NCBI GenBank assembly: GCA_027625915.1
Contig: JANTQA010000070.1
Span: 10,793,001-10,857,000, forward strand
Reading direction: 5' to 3'
DNA: 64,000 nucleotides
From: Anaeramoeba flamelloides
Taxonomy: Eukaryota > Metamonada > Anaeramoebidae
Shown here: piece by piece, positions 34,370-47,888 of the stretch
Layout of the letters: each line of letters starts with the position of its first letter
Numbering within the stretch: position 1 is the first letter of the stretch
The notes under the pieces: model-generated
The model's input: the letters and a program-made list of their open reading frames with translations, nothing else
What the model was told of the DNA's origin: nothing
Database searches by the model: none
Translations under genes and position numbers: made by a program

Positions 34370-34990
34370 TATTATTGAAAAAAAAAGAAAAAATTAGAAA
34401 GATTATCGCTAATGTATAAAAAATTTTTTCTTGAATTTTTCAAAAAATATCTATATAACAATTTAGAAATTATGACAGTTCTGCCAAGTATCATTGAGTG
34501 TAAAGATTTTCTTTTATTTTTTTTGAAATAAAAAGAAGGTTTATTTTTAATTTTTATAATCAAAAAAAAAAAACTCTAAAGGTGTTTTTCAACAATTATT
34601 CTAGCCTTCCTGTATAAAATATAGATATTAGGTTTAAATATACCGTCAGTTTCACTTTTAAGGCACAAAGTTTCAAAGAAATTTAAGGCACAAAAAAAAT
34701 CTCAAATTAAAGCCAAAATTCAAATTCTAGTAAAATAAATTGGAAAAAAAAAATTCCAAATTTTTTGTCTTAATTTGAGATTTTTTTGTTTCTTAAATTT
34801 CATTGAAAGTTTGTGTCTTAAAAGTGAAACTGACTGTAAAACTCAAGAAAACCTAAAGAATCCTTTTCATAATTTAAAGAATTTTTAAAATTAAATATAT
34901 TATTCAGTTCTTTCAAATAAAAAAATTTATTTACGCATAAGGAGAAATAACCCCCCTGAAATCTATAAAAAGATATCTACACTCCAATAT
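34370..34990 (+). mobile_element. Degenerate LINE 3' end, split by a MITE
   Basis: TTTAGAAATTATGACAGTTC near 34462 and CAAGTATCATTGAGTGTAAA near 34484 correspond to the end of the LINE frame and the start of its 3' region in other copies. The 3' region resumes after the MITE (AACTCAAGAAAACCTAAAG near 34840). The family hairpin is only faint near 34940. Confidence 0.45.
34643..34836. mobile_element. TA-flanked palindromic MITE inside a LINE 3' region
   Basis: TA flanks an element of 194 bases with ends CGTCAGTTTCACTTTTAAGG and the near complement CTTAAAAGTGAAACTGACTG. Almost the whole element is palindromic. It is noncoding, and the termini and TA target suggest mobilisation by a Tc1/mariner-type transposase (inference). 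Confidence 0.75.
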
Positions 34991-36099
34991 TTTCTACATA
35001 AAGTAAAAAAAAAAAAAATAAAAAAATAATAATTCAAATGAAATGAAAAAATTAATTTTAAAAAGAAATTCAACAAATTCAGAACTCAAATAATTTCCGT
35101 ACTAGAAACATTCTAATGGGGAATGTTATAAAAATGATTTTTTTGACAATTATAATAAATTTAAAAGATGATAATTCTATGAAAAAGCAATTTTTATCAA
35201 TAATATCCTAATATATATATATTGACACATAGAAAGATATATATCCCAAATAACCCCAAATATCCTAAAAACCTTCGAAACAAATTTTTTAATTTGAATT
35301 TTTATATAAAGATTATTAGAGAATTTATAAAAAATTATTTTAGGTAGACAAGTTTATTATCTCAATTTTTATAATTACCTATAATAGAAAAATAATTTGA
35401 AAAAAATTTTCAACATTTGTAATATTTTTCTTATTCTTGTGATTTTATTATTTTCACATCCAAATTTTGCCAAAAAATCAATTTTTGATTTTATTATTTT
35501 TGAACAGTTTGTCGAGTAATCAAAAAATTCTTAGTTTTGATGATTAAAATACATCATACCTTACTAGAATTTTTTTGTGACCTTTGTACCTCAAAATTGT
35601 CAAAAAGATTTGAATAAATAATTTATTCATTTCAAAAGATATTTTAATATCACATAGAAAATTTGTTTTATCCAATTATTACCATTAAATCGATATTCAT
35701 TAGTGAAATAAATATAATTTACATTTATATGATTCTAAATAATTAAAAATTAAAAAAAAAAAAAAAAAATTTAAAAAAAATAATATTTTTTTTTTATTGT
35801 AAAATTTTGAAATTTTTTTCAACAAAATTTTTTTTTTCAAAGTTAAATTATTTGTCTAAGATTTCTAGTAAGATTACTAATAATTTTTTTATTATTTTTT
35901 TACTCTTTATTTATTTTTTATCTTGATTAGAATCTAGAATTAAAATAAACAATATTATTGAATAAATGACCAAATATCAAAAATTAATTTCCAATCTCTA
36001 GATTAATTCATTGTAAAAATTCAAATTCTACAAAGACATTTTTCAACATTTAACTAAAAAAAAATTGAAAAAACAAAATTTCTTGGTTGTGAAGATTAT
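34991..36099. other. Extremely AT-rich spacer
   Basis: Runs of A and T dominate. I see no gene, no clear inverted repeat and no RNA-like GC-rich segment. Confidence 0.5.
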
Positions 36100-37562
36100 T
36101 TTATTATATTGGAATAATATTTATAAGTTATTTTTTTATTTTTTTTTTTAAATTTTGGGTTGATTACTTGTTCTATTAATAGAGATTTTATTTATTTAAT
36201 TTCAATGTAATAAATAGAATTATTATACATTTTTTGTTTTATTAAAGTATTTTTTATTGTTTAAGGTAAAGTTTTAGTAAATTATTCATATTAAACTTTT
36301 ATTTTTTGAGATAAATAAATGAATTTTATTTTTTTCTTGATTTAATATTTATTAAACTTTTATCGAAAAAAAAAATGAAAATTTCTCAGTATTATATTTA
36401 TTGTATTTATTTTTTTTATCATAAAATTACTAAATTCATTTGATTTTTTTTTTCTATATAAATCAATATATTATGTTTTTTAATTATTATAATTGTAATA
36501 AAATTTCATTTAAAAAATTAAAATTAAAAACTTTTAATTAAAAAAAAATATATAAATGAATAATTATTATGTTGTTTATAATATCAAAAAAAAAAAAAAA
36601 ATAGAATAACATAAGTATTTTATCTTTGAAACATTTTGAATTTGTATTATAATTAAAATCTGGATTAAATATAAATTAGAAAATGAATATATTGGGACCT
36701 TAATATCATTTTAAATCTTTTCTTTTAAACTTAATGAAATATAGACAAATCAAGGCTGCTACGGGATATGTATGTATGTATATACGTGTAAGTCCATTTT
36801 TTTAATTTTTTTTTGTTTTGGTTCATTATATTTTCTAAGTGTTGTTTGTTACAATTAAAAAAACACTTTTTTTTCTTATTATTAAATAGAAAATTAGTCA
36901 ATACTTTTATCAATTTAAAATTATTTTTAAAAAGATAAAAAAATAATATTGTTATTTTATCTATATTTTTTATTTGAACTTTATTGAAGTTAGCCCTTCA
37001 TTTCTAAATTTTCATCAAATTCTTTGTTTTGTATCAAATGTAGGCCGAGTGGATCATTCTCAATTAAGAACAATTATGAAAAGTTCATCACCTTTCTTAA
37101 GAAAAGATTAATTCAAAGCACATGTTTCCAAAAATATTCTGATTCTAAATTTCCTGAAATTTGTTTACAAAACTCCATTTATTTGGAACCTACAAGAATT
37201 GTGTTAAATTTAGACCTGTGTGGTACACACGAGGAAAAAAAAAAAAATTTGAAAAAAATAAAATGTAAAAATTTAATAATTTATTTTTGAATAATTAAAA
37301 AAAAATTGAAACTTATTGAATTAATGGAAATTAGAAACTAATTAAAAAAGAAAACGAAAAAAAATAACTAATAAAAAGTTTAATAATTTATTTTTGGAGT
37401 AATAGTAAGAACATAAAAAAAAAGACTTTATGAATTAATTTTGAAAGTAGGGGAAATTTATAAACTAAAGTTACTTTAAGGCCTTGTGATAAAAAAAGAA
37501 TTTAGAAAAAATTCAAAAAAAAGAAATTGATTGACAAAAAAAAAAATATTTTTCTGCTTTTT
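36100..37562. repeat. 3' flank of gene C, duplicated at 61.9-63.28 kb
   Basis: About 1.4 kb downstream of gene C is repeated in the same order and strand downstream of gene D. Landmarks are TTTAATTTCAATGTAATAAA at about 36197 and 61998, CAAAGCACATGTTTCCAAAA at 37114 and 62919, and TTTTGAAAGTAGGGGAAATT just before both genes. A frame at 37024-37290 is closed by early stops in the second copy, so it is not called as coding. Confidence 0.8.
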
Positions 37563-40500
37563 TTAGTTTTCACAAAAAATTTCAATTTGAAAAATATCCC
37601 AAAATCTATGATAACCTGCTAAAAAATTGTTTGCTTCCTTAGAACCATATTTATATCCTAATGGGGGTTTATATGTTTTACCTAGATTCGAATTGTTATA
37701 TTGGTTCATATTTTGGTTTCTTCTTCCTAAACGCAAATCATATACACCAAACCCTGGTCCACATTTTACATCGCAATATATTTCTCTTTCTTGCTTCCGA
37801 TAAATCTGCATTTTTAAAGGTTCTTGAAAATTCGAATCCAGGCTAATTAAGGAAAAAAGAAAGGATTTATTTCCTGTTGATTGCTTATATTTACTTGTTG
37901 AATCCCAATCTATGGCTGCGAATCCTCCAAATAAAGAATAATTTTGTAATTTGATTAGAATTATGGATTTTCCTTTATTGTCGCATTTTTCATGGAAGGT
38001 TTGATTTTTCCATCCATCTGTTCTTGAATTGAATCTTCTTTGCAAATTTGAATTGCATCCGGCTTCTTTGACCCATTTTTCAAGAATTTGATTGAATTTT
38101 CGATTATTTTCTTTTTGAAGGATTTCTGATTCTTCTAAAAACATTGGATCAATTACTTTCAGATTAAAAGGGGATTTTGGAATTTTTTGATTATCTATTG
38201 AGAAATTTATTTGGTATTCTCCTTCTTCTTGGAATAAATATTCTCCAATTGATTCTTTATTTGTTCCTTCTTGAAATTTGGTTATTTCAGTGATCATTTC
38301 ATTTGAATTTGATTTGAAAATTTCAGCTTTGGGATTGAATTCTTGGGCATTTACAATTTCATTAATTTCATTTTCAAGAAGAATTGAAAATTGTAATTTG
38401 TTTTCTAATTTGATTTCATCTGGTAGACTGATTTGGGTTTTATTGATATCAAATGGTAAAATTAATTTCCAATTTTTCAAATTTTGCTGTAAATCATTTG
38501 GAATTAAATTTATTTTATCAAATTTGGAATCACAAATTAATTTATTATTCTTATTTTTTTTAAAAATTGGCATTAATTTTTTCAATTTAAAAAAATTGTG
38601 CAATATTTCTTGATAATCATTATATTTTTTGCAAATTTCAATTTCTTTTATGATCATTTGGGATTTTTCATAATTATCAATTTCTTTTTGGATTTTATTT
38701 AATTGGTTATTTAATTGGATAAATTTTTCATTTTGTTGAATTGATATTTCTTCATTCATTTTCTTGAATTGATGTTGGATTAATTCATTTATTTTTTGAT
38801 AATTTGTTTTGACAGAATCAAGATTTATTTGTTTTACTTTTAAGCATTTTAATTTTTCATTTTGAATTTTTTGGACAAATTCTTTTTTTTTCTCGTTGTT
38901 TGAATTTATTTCATTGGTTAATTCTTCCAATTCATTTTGGATTTTTTCATATCCTTCTTGGAAATTATTTGATTTTTGACAATTGGTATGTTTAAGAATT
39001 GCACAATCAACACATAATAATTGTTGATGATCAAGACAAAAATATTTAAAAGGCTGATTTTTGTGTTCATTACATAATCTTGAGAATTTTGAATTTGATT
39101 TTTCTTGGGCTATTATATAATTTTTTGTTTTTTTTTTTTTTGGATTAAAAATATTTAAAAAAATCAAAAAAAAACAATTGAAAGAAATGTTAAAAAATAT
39201 AAAAAATAAAAGAAAAAAAAAAAAATCCTAAAAAAATTCAAACTTTTGTTTAATTGCATTTCAGAAAATAATTTAAAAAATCCAAATGAATTTGATTGAT
39301 TAATTTTGGTTTCTAATTTTTTAAATTCATTAAGAAATTTTTGGGTTGTAGATTTTGAATTATTGATTGATTGTTTTTCAATTTTCATAATTGATGAAAT
39401 TTGTTCAAAAAAATCATTGGTTAATTTTATTTCATTTTGTTCAAGTAAATCTAAAAAACTTTTTTGCTTCAAATAAAAATTTGATATTTCTCCTAAAATC
39501 TTTTCTTTTTTAGTTTTGAGATTTTTTTTAGAATTATTTAATTGTTCAAGGTTTTCATTGATTCTTTCAAAATGATTTTGAGTGCATTGTTTTTGTTCTT
39601 TGATTAATTCTTGATAAAAATCCATTGACTGATCAAATGAAATTATTTCATGATCTGTATGTTCAAAGCTGCATTCAGAGCAAATTAATTTTTGGCAATT
39701 CTTACAATATCTGGAGAGTTTACTCTTTTGATGGATTGGGCAGTTTTCAGTGGAATTTTCATCTGAATCTTCGGAATCTGGATCATCTGTTTTTATTTCT
39801 ATTTTTTGAAAAGGAATAAGAGCAAAAATATTGTTTTTATTATTTATAAATAAAATGGATAGGCAAAAGAAAATTATTTAATTAAGAAGCAGATTAAAAA
39901 GAATATATTATAGAGATAAAAAATTATATTTTTTATTAAATATTGATATTTATTTTGTTTTTTTCTTGCCTTTTTCTGAAAAATAAAATATAAATTGAAA
40001 ATTTAATATGTGAAAGATTGAAAAAAAGAAGATTAAAATTGGATAAAAAAAAACAATAAAGAACGAAAAAATTAAAAATAAATCTAGAAATAAATAATTG
40101 AACCAAAATAAATAAATTGAATCAAAAAAAGTTGAAAAATAAAAAAAATTATGGAATAAAATTTTTCAATTTCGTTTATTTTGAAATTTCAAATTCCTAA
40201 CTGAATTTTTGATTTATTAAACAATATAAATTTCGTAAATTTGTTTTCAATTTATTTGTAATTGTATTTTTTTTTTTTTAAACAAAAACCTTTTTCTTTG
40301 TGAAATTTCTTGTAAAAAATTTTTTTGATAACTACATATAAGAAAGAGATTAGAACTCTGAAAAGTTTAAGATAGTATTGTAGTAGATGTTAAAAGATTT
40401 TGAGATTTTTCTTGATAATGTAAAGTTTGGAAATTTTTTTAGGGATCTTTTTCTTTTCTCATTCTAGTTGGGTGAAATAAGAACTGTATTTGACAAATAA

Positions 40501-43500
40501 ATTCGACTTTAAAAATTTTATTAAAAGTTATTTAACATAACTTGTAAATATTTTTTTGTGAGCTTTTTTTAATTGATAAATCTGAGATTAGTCATGTGTT
40601 TCTATTTTTTAAGAATTGAAAACAAATATTTTGGTTCAAGGTAAAAAAAAGATTTATTAAATAGAGTTCAAAGAAAATTACTTTATTTTTACCGTAATAA
40701 TAATAAAAAAAAAAAATTCCTTCATTTTTTCAATTAAAGTTGGAAATTGGGTAAATTTAATTTCTTTGTTGGAAAACAATGTATAAATCTAAAACATTTT
40801 TTTTTTTTTTGTTTTGATTGAAGACCAATATCATTTTTTTAAAAAAAAAATGTTTAATATCTTTTTTCCTTTTCAAAGAAAGAAAAGAGACCATTTATAG
40901 ACTATTTCAAAAGGTGAAAAATATAAAATTTCAATTTTCTAAATTTCATAAATTAAAAAAAATAAAAATTTTATTACTATTTCAAGTAAATTCAATTTTA
41001 GAGAATTGTTTTAAACCCATTCACTGATAAGAACACTTAACATATATGAATTTTTATATTTGATCTTTTTTGGGTATTTCTAAACAAAATACAAAAATAA
41101 AAGAGGAAATATCAGCTATTGAAAAGTTGGATGATCTAGTTTGTCTCTGTAAAATTTAAAACAGGCTTTGTTTTCACTAGAAACAAAACATTTGACTTTT
41201 AATATTAATGTTTTGAATCATTCAATGGGAAGAAAAAAAGATCCTTTGAAGAACAATTTTTTGCAAAGTATCATTAAAAGATAACAAATTAGTTTTTTTT
41301 TTATTTTTTGTTTTTATTTGTTTTTATTTTTTTTGTGCTGAGTAAGATCCTGGGTTCCAAAAATAAATATCAACTCATATTGTTTCATTTGTTCAAAAAT
41401 CACCTTTGAATATCCTTCTTTTTGTATTATCTTCCAGATCAACAATAATGAGATTTTTCTGATGATTAAGAAAAGAATAATTGTAGTTCCAAGAACTCCT
41501 CAATGTCATATTATATCACTTTCTAAGAAGCTCATTTTTTTCTGGTTCTTCTTTCCAGTAAAGACTCAGAATAATAAAAAAGTGGTTATTTCCAATTCAA
41601 AAGAAACTAAGATAGTTATCTGGGAAAATTATTAATTGTTACAATTGGTGAAATTCTCTTTTTTTCAAAAATAGTTGAATTCTATTGAATTTTATTAGTT
41701 GTTGGTGATTAAAAAACCTTTTTCTGGTTATGTTAGGGTAGGAGATTTTGGAGTGGATTTTTTCGAAAAAATAATTAAAATAGGAATCGAACCCTTTTCA
41801 CTTGTTTTAATGCGTAAAATTTTTTTCATTGTATCTTGCTGGTTAAAATTGTGTTTTGGTCAAATTTTCAAAAGTATTTTGGTATTGGTGCTTTAGGATA
41901 TTTTGGATCGTAAACTTTTTGAAATTAAATACTACCACTCAGCAAATAATCTTTTTTATTTTTACACCCAAGACCATTAAAAACTCTTTAAAACATTTAA
42001 TATCAATGAAATTAATCAAGGAACTCATTAAAAATATCAAAACATCCAATTTGATCAATTTTGACTTTTAATAATATATCCGATTTAACTTATTACACAA
42101 ACTCAAATTTGGATAATTTGAATTTGTGACTTGAGTTAAAACGGGTATAGTTGGGGTGTACAAAGTGTTCATTCCACAGTTGGTATTGGAGATGAGTAGT
42201 TTTTACTTGTTATATATATATATATATACATATATATTCGTGAATTCGTATGATCATTTTTGGGAGAAAATTTTTGAAAAGTTGTCAGAAGGTTTAAAGA
42301 AAATTGTAAGGAGGTTTAAAAAGTTTTAAAGAACTTTAAAAGAGTTAATAAATAAATTTTAAAAAAAAAATCTGAAAATTTGAGTTTACTTAAAGTAAAG
42401 CTTCGTAAGTTGAATGCAAAGGTTGTATTCGAATTTGTTAAATTAAATATTTTTGAACTGAAAGGTAATTTGAAGAAAAAATGGTTTAATCTAAATTTTT
42501 CAGAGGGTTAGTTTGGTATTTTTACTGGATTTTTGCTTAAACCAACTCAAGATATCAGTTTTAGAGTTTGTTGATAAATATTTAATTATTTTTAAAATGG
42601 TTTATTAGGTGTTTAAATCTTATTTGGAAACAGTAGTAAATAAACTTTTTGTTTTTCAGTAAACAAGAAAGACAGAGAACCAAAATTTCAAATGATCCTT
42701 TCTTGGTTTATAAAGTAAAAAATTCTTATTTTTGAAATAGATGTAAAAAAAAAATATTAAACATTGTGGTAAAAAAAGTCAAAAACCATTCAAAAAAAAA
42801 AGTTCAATACAATTTTGAATTTGAAATAAAATAGGAATATGAAAATGAGATGAAATTTCAATTGAAAGGGGATCAAAATTAACTTTGGAGAATAATTCAT
42901 TCTTTTATTACCAATTCAATCGAATCAAAAAAATCCATGATGAAATCTCATTGTATCTTTAGATATGATTTGTACTTTTCTCAAACTCAAAAATAGTTGA
43001 TTTTTTTCATCAAATTTTTTCATAATAAAAGAATCAAATCAAAGGAAAAAACTGATTATAAGATAGTATGATTAAAAAAAACTGTTTTTTTTTTATTAAT
43101 GTTCCATTTTGTCTTTAATTATTGATTTTTTCTTTTTTAAATTGTTCTTAATTTTCATTTTCGGTTTCTGTGGTTTCTGTGATTTCTGTGATTTCTGTAA
43201 TTTCTATGATTTTTTCTTAATGGTTTCTGTTAAAACAAGTTTCACGTTTTTACCTCAAAAAGAATGAAATTAAAAAAATCTTATTTTGTTAAAGAAAATT
43301 TCCCTTTTCAGAAATTTACAAAGAATAAAAACAAAATTAATAAAATAAAATAATCTTATTTTTTTCCCGAAAATTACCCTTTTCAGAAATTCGCTAATAA
43401 TAACAGCAAAATTAATGATACTAAATAATTAAGTTTGTTTTGGTTTATTTTTGATCAAGACAATATTTTTTGGTAAATAGATAAAACGATTGAAATTTTG

Positions 43501-45052
43501 TTTTGTTTTTTTGAAGTTTTCTATATATATTTATATTTTAGGATGAATTCCAAAGAAAACAAAGACCGAAAGAAAAATGGTATTTTTGGTTAACAATGTT
43601 CAGAAATATCCTAATTTTAGGTTCTCTTGTGTGGATTGAAATACAAATCAAATGCCAATATAAATTGATTTAAAAGTCAGTGAATTCAAGCAAAATCAAA
43701 ATAGTAAGATTTTTTGAAAATTTTTTGAAAATTTAATGAAAATTATTAAAAGTATATTGCTAAATGATCAAAAAAATATTTGAAATTCTTGAATAAAACA
43801 AGGAAAAATTAATATCAATTTTTTTTACCTTCTTAGTTCACATACTTTCTACGTATCCGGAAAATATATTTATTCACTTACACCCAACTTTCTTTTATTT
43901 TAAAATGAAGTGGAAAGTAAGTAAATCTAAGAGTATTTTAATTTTTGAACATTTTTAAAGGTAAAAATTTTCGAATTTGAATTGTAGAGAAATTGATTTT
44001 TCCAAATACAACAAAATTCGAAAAAAAAAACAGAAAATTTTAAATTTTAACAACAGATCTCTTGACTCAACATTCTTAAAAGTCAATAAATTTCTTGTTA
44101 GTTCTAAAAATAATCTTCACTCAAGATAAAAGTAGGATCCCTCCTTAAATTCAAATCAAAAAAAAATATAAATTTGATCTTAAAAGCCAAGAAGGAAATT
44201 GGATCAAGTCGCTTAAGTTTTCCTTTTGAATTGATCTTGTTTGATCTTTTTATTTTTTCGACACCACATTTAAAGGTTGAGTCCTCGCATTACTAAAATG
44301 GATGAATTGGAAAATATGGTGGTCTTTTTTATCAATCAGAAAAGTTAAATCACAAAATTTGAAATTTTGAAAATCTATTTGAAGGATCTTGATGAGGTTT
44401 GAAAGATCAAAATTTGAAAAGAAGAAGAGTAAAGAACTTTTTTTCAGAATCTTCAATCTTGGTTCACAGAATAATCCAATCCCCAATTGTCTTAAAAAAT
44501 GTAAAAAAATTTTAGGCTTTTAAATTTTTTTAATTTTTATCTTTTGGTTTGAACTTTTAAATTGTCAAAACACAACACAAAGAATTCTTGAATTTTTTTG
44601 GCAAGAAGGTTTTCAATTTTTTTTTTTGAAACAAAAGAGAAAAGAGAAAGGAAAGAAGGCAAATTGAGAAATTAAAAAGAAAGAAAATAAGATTGGTTTT
44701 CCAATTGTCAAAATAAAGCTAAACAGACTCACAAAAAAAAACTAATTGTTCTTTTTTGAGATTATTTATCCATTCAAAAGATAATACAAGAAATCCAAAA
44801 AAACAAAAAAATGAAAAAAAAATAGATAATAAAAAAGTAAAATTACAAACTTAGTTTCGGATCGGTTCTTAGATGTTTTTTGAATCCTGATACTTTATGA
44901 ATTAAATCACATTCTTCACAAAGATTTTTACCACAATCATGGCAATAAACTATAGCTTGAACCTTTCGATCTTCTTCTTGAAGGCAATTATCACACCAAA
45001 TTGTTTCTTCTTCTTTTTCTTTTTCTAGTTGGACTGGAAAACTGGTAGACAT
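37563..45052 (-). CDS. Gene C: triple B-box, coiled-coil, filamin-repeat, TLDc-domain protein
   Basis: Three exons on the minus strand, 45052-44851, 39798-39244 and 39109-37563, give 767 residues. The layout matches gene A: finger 1 in exon 1 (CDNC, CHDC, CEEC), finger 2 in exon 2 (CPIH, CKNC, CSEC) and finger 3 at the start of exon 3 (LCNEH, FCLDH, CVDC). Then come the coiled coil, the filamin repeat (GEYQINFSI, KSPFNLKV) and TLDc (RTDGW, LFGGFAAIDW, FLFSLI, GPGFG, NFLAGY). Introns are phase 1, with donors GTTTGTAA and GTTTGAAT and acceptors AAATAG and AATAG. Exon 2 is 555 bases, a multiple of three, so skipping it would keep frame. No damaging change is seen. The 3' flank is shared with gene D, so C and D are recent relatives. 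Confidence 0.8.
39799..44850 (-). other. Intron 1 of gene C (5052 bases)
   Basis: The exon-2-proximal part (about 39800-41550) matches the corresponding intron end of gene A and the flank of B. A block at about 42270-43100 matches 13130-13950 inverted, and 43695-43930 matches 2885-3110. It also has a (TA)n tract near 42212-42236 and a 9-base minisatellite at 43163-43211. Open frames such as 41699-41896 and 44250-44486 have no recognisable product. Confidence 0.65.
43163..43211 (+). repeat. Minisatellite, 9-base unit
   Basis: About five head-to-tail units of the type GTTTCTGTG/ATTTCTGTG with single-base drift. It lies inside intron 1 of gene C, read antisense to that gene. Confidence 0.75.
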
Positions 45053-46599
45053 TTGAGATTTAATAATGGTTTTTTTTGAAATGACGAATATTAAAAAGTA
45101 TAAAATACTAAAATTTTGAAAGATGAAATTAAAAAAAATGATTTGTTACTAGGTTTTCAAACAGCAAAAATTATAGAACAAAAATTGTAGTCACTTTTTT
45201 TCCTTAGCAACACTTGGTTTTTTTGAAATTATTCCAAATTTTAAAAGGAATTACAAGATCAAAATTCAACAACTTTGAATTCAAAAGTTTTTAGAATTCA
45301 ATCTTTTAAAAGCAAGTAATTTAATCAAATTTCTCGTTTTCGGATTTCATAAAATGAGTTACAGGTTATTGAAAACAAACAAATATTTTACTTTGAGATA
45401 ACTTTCAAACATTTCATTTACTTTCAAAATGTTATCTTTTGTTAATTTTTATTTTTTACCATTTTTTTGGCTTTTACAAAAGTTTGTATCAAGTTTTTGA
45501 AATTTGAAAAAATATGAAAGAATCTCAGAAGACTGAAATCTTGCAGACTGTCAGTCTGAAAGTTCCTAAAAAAGTCCTCAAGTATTTGTATGGATTGTGC
45601 TATTCTTGAATACAAACAAGTTTCTTTTTTTCTAATTGAAATTTTAGTACGACAACCTTTTTGAAAATTTTTTTTTTTTTTTACAATATTTATGTGCTTT
45701 GACCAAAAAAACTTTTACCTTGTGATTTTTTTGAATGGAAACCACTCGAGGTTTATATTTTAGTAACAAATTAAAATATCAAGATAAAAAAAAATATTTA
45801 TTTGTATCAAGTAATACCAAAAAAGAGATTAAAGGTGTTGGAATCTGTCAATAGAAAGATTTTTTTCTTCATAGATTTTTTGTTTTGGCTTTTTTTTTAC
45901 TTGGTTAATTGGTCCAAGTATTTTAAATAAGATCCGACTGAAAATCAGTTACGAAACATAACTTTTTTGTTATCAATTTTTTGAGACAAGAAATCTCTAT
46001 GTTTGGGGAGGTTTTATTTTCGATCAGTTTTGTAGAAAATTTATTTTTTTTAGAAGTTATTTAGACATCTCTTACTAGGTTTTTTTTTTGACAAAATTAA
46101 ATCTTTTAGGGAAATTTATGTTTTTAAAATTTTATTTGGGGTTTTGGAGAATAATTGTCGAACAATTCCTTTTTTTTATCTCAAAAAAAAAATTAAGGTT
46201 ACAATACCCATATCTAAGAAATAAACAACAAACACTGAATCAAGAATGTTTTCAAAACACTAGAGTCAAATTTGATTTGTTAAGTATAAAAAGATTTGAA
46301 AAAGGTTTTTTAAAAGTGGTAAAATTGAGTAAAAGATCAATAACAAATTATAGGTGTATTTGAAAGAGAAAACTTTTGAAGAGATTAGTCTCTCTCATCC
46401 CAAGAGTTCAAAATGTTAAAATATGTTATTGGTAAGATTACTTGCCTTTCTATCTAGTTTATTGAAGGTTCTCAAACAAAAATATTATCTTGTATCAATA
46501 AAATCCGCAAAGATAATATCTTCATTGATCCCTAAGTTTTTTTGATTCACTTTATCAAAAGGTGAATTATTTAATTCATTATTTTTTTAAATATTATAA
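45053..46599. other. Spacer upstream of gene C
   Basis: AT-rich, with no recognised gene. The frame at 46088-46363 is Lys/Phe/Leu-rich without a known domain. The promoter of gene C should lie just above 45053 on the minus strand. Confidence 0.45.
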
Positions 46600-47060
46600 A
46601 AAGTTTTGTATTACTTTTTGTTTTATTTTGTTTATAGAAGAGAGAAAATTCAACAAAATTACCTATTTTTTAACATCAAGATTATTTTTTTATTTTGAAA
46701 CACTTAAAAGAAAATTATTGAAATTTTCTTTTTATTAATTTCTTCAAACAAAAAAAAAAACACCTGATAGATTTTCTTGAGGTTTTCTGTTTATTTTTGA
46801 AGTTTTCTAGGTTTTTTTTACTTTTCGAAATAAATCGAAAGTTTATTAAAATTTTCTGTTTATTTCAAAAAGTAAAAAAAACCTAACAAAAATCAATATA
46901 TTATACAAAAAAAAGTAGAAAACCTCAAGAAAACCGCCTTTAACTTTTTAAGTATTTAAAATAATCGGGTTAAATATTTGATTTTAATCTATTCTTTCAA
47001 ATTCTGGCAAATATGGCTACTCTACAGAACTTTTAGGCACTCAGAACACTTTAAAAATCT
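46600..47060 (-). mobile_element. LINE 3' region fragment, minus strand
   Basis: Read on the minus strand it begins near the AAGTGCC-type junction (complement GGCACT at about 47036). It runs through the palindromic 3' region (AACCTCAAGAAAACC and complement around 46770-46940) and ends near a TTTTCTCTCTTC-type tail around 46640. No coding part remains. Confidence 0.5.
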
Positions 47061-47414
47061 CTTAAATTTTTAATTTTTTTTTTATCCAATCTAAAAGATA
47101 GACAAGATATAAAGGAATTAGAAAACTTTAATATAACAAAATAAAAAAAAAATGTTGAAATAAACAAAAGAAAATGAGAACAAAAAACAAGAAATGGAAA
47201 TGAGTAAAAAATAAATAATAAAACAAAAGTGTAAACTTAATTAAAAAAGTAATTTATATCAAAAGTTTTGAATGAGTTGGTGAGTTTTTCAATATTTGTA
47301 GAAAATTTCTGGATTATTAACATAATTTTTAATAAAGAGGTCTAATATTTGCTCAACGATACATTAAATGAAAGATGTTTCTTTATTAAGTTTTAAATTT
47401 TAAATTTATATTTA

Positions 47415-47441
47415 CTATATATATATATATATATATATATA
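47415..47441. repeat. (AT)n microsatellite
   Basis: About 13 AT units without interruption, in the spacer between a LINE fragment and a MITE. Confidence 0.9.
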
Positions 47442-47888
47442 ATGGATATCTTAAAAGTCAAAAGTTTTTTTTTCAAAATAAGAAATGGGTTTTTAAAATT
47501 TATTTTTGTTTTTTAACTTTTTTTTTAACATTTTTATTTTATTTTTTAACTTTCAAAATTTATTTTTTACAAAGCACCTCCCCTAGGTTACCAGACTAGT
47601 AAAATTCACAAAAAGTTCACTCTTGAATTTCTAATGAGTTCAGTTGATTTGATATATACATATTCAAAATGTTTCACTTCCGTAGGTTTCAAATTGCTCC
47701 AATTATATCCGTTTGCTTGTTTTCATTCAATTAACTTTAGTTGATTCAGTTCTGTAAGTTTAAGATCTAATCAGAGAAATTTCTGTTTATTTAAGACCTA
47801 ATTTTGTATAAGTTTACCAATTATTGGAATTATTTTTATCACATTTTATCCTTTAAAAATAAGTGAAAATAGCATGGAAGGATGAATA

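Noticed and set aside
37024-37290. 88-residue frame with several cysteines downstream of gene C
   Set aside because: The duplicated copy at 62.8-63.0 kb has early stops and shifts in the same frame, so it is not under coding constraint.
41340-41380. GATCCTGGGTTCCAAA stretch considered as a tRNA T-arm
   Set aside because: No acceptor stem, D-arm or anticodon arm can be folded around it; it lies in the duplicated intron block.
46088-46363. 91-residue plus-strand frame upstream of gene C
   Set aside because: No recognisable domain, repeats or signal; typical of chance frames in this composition.
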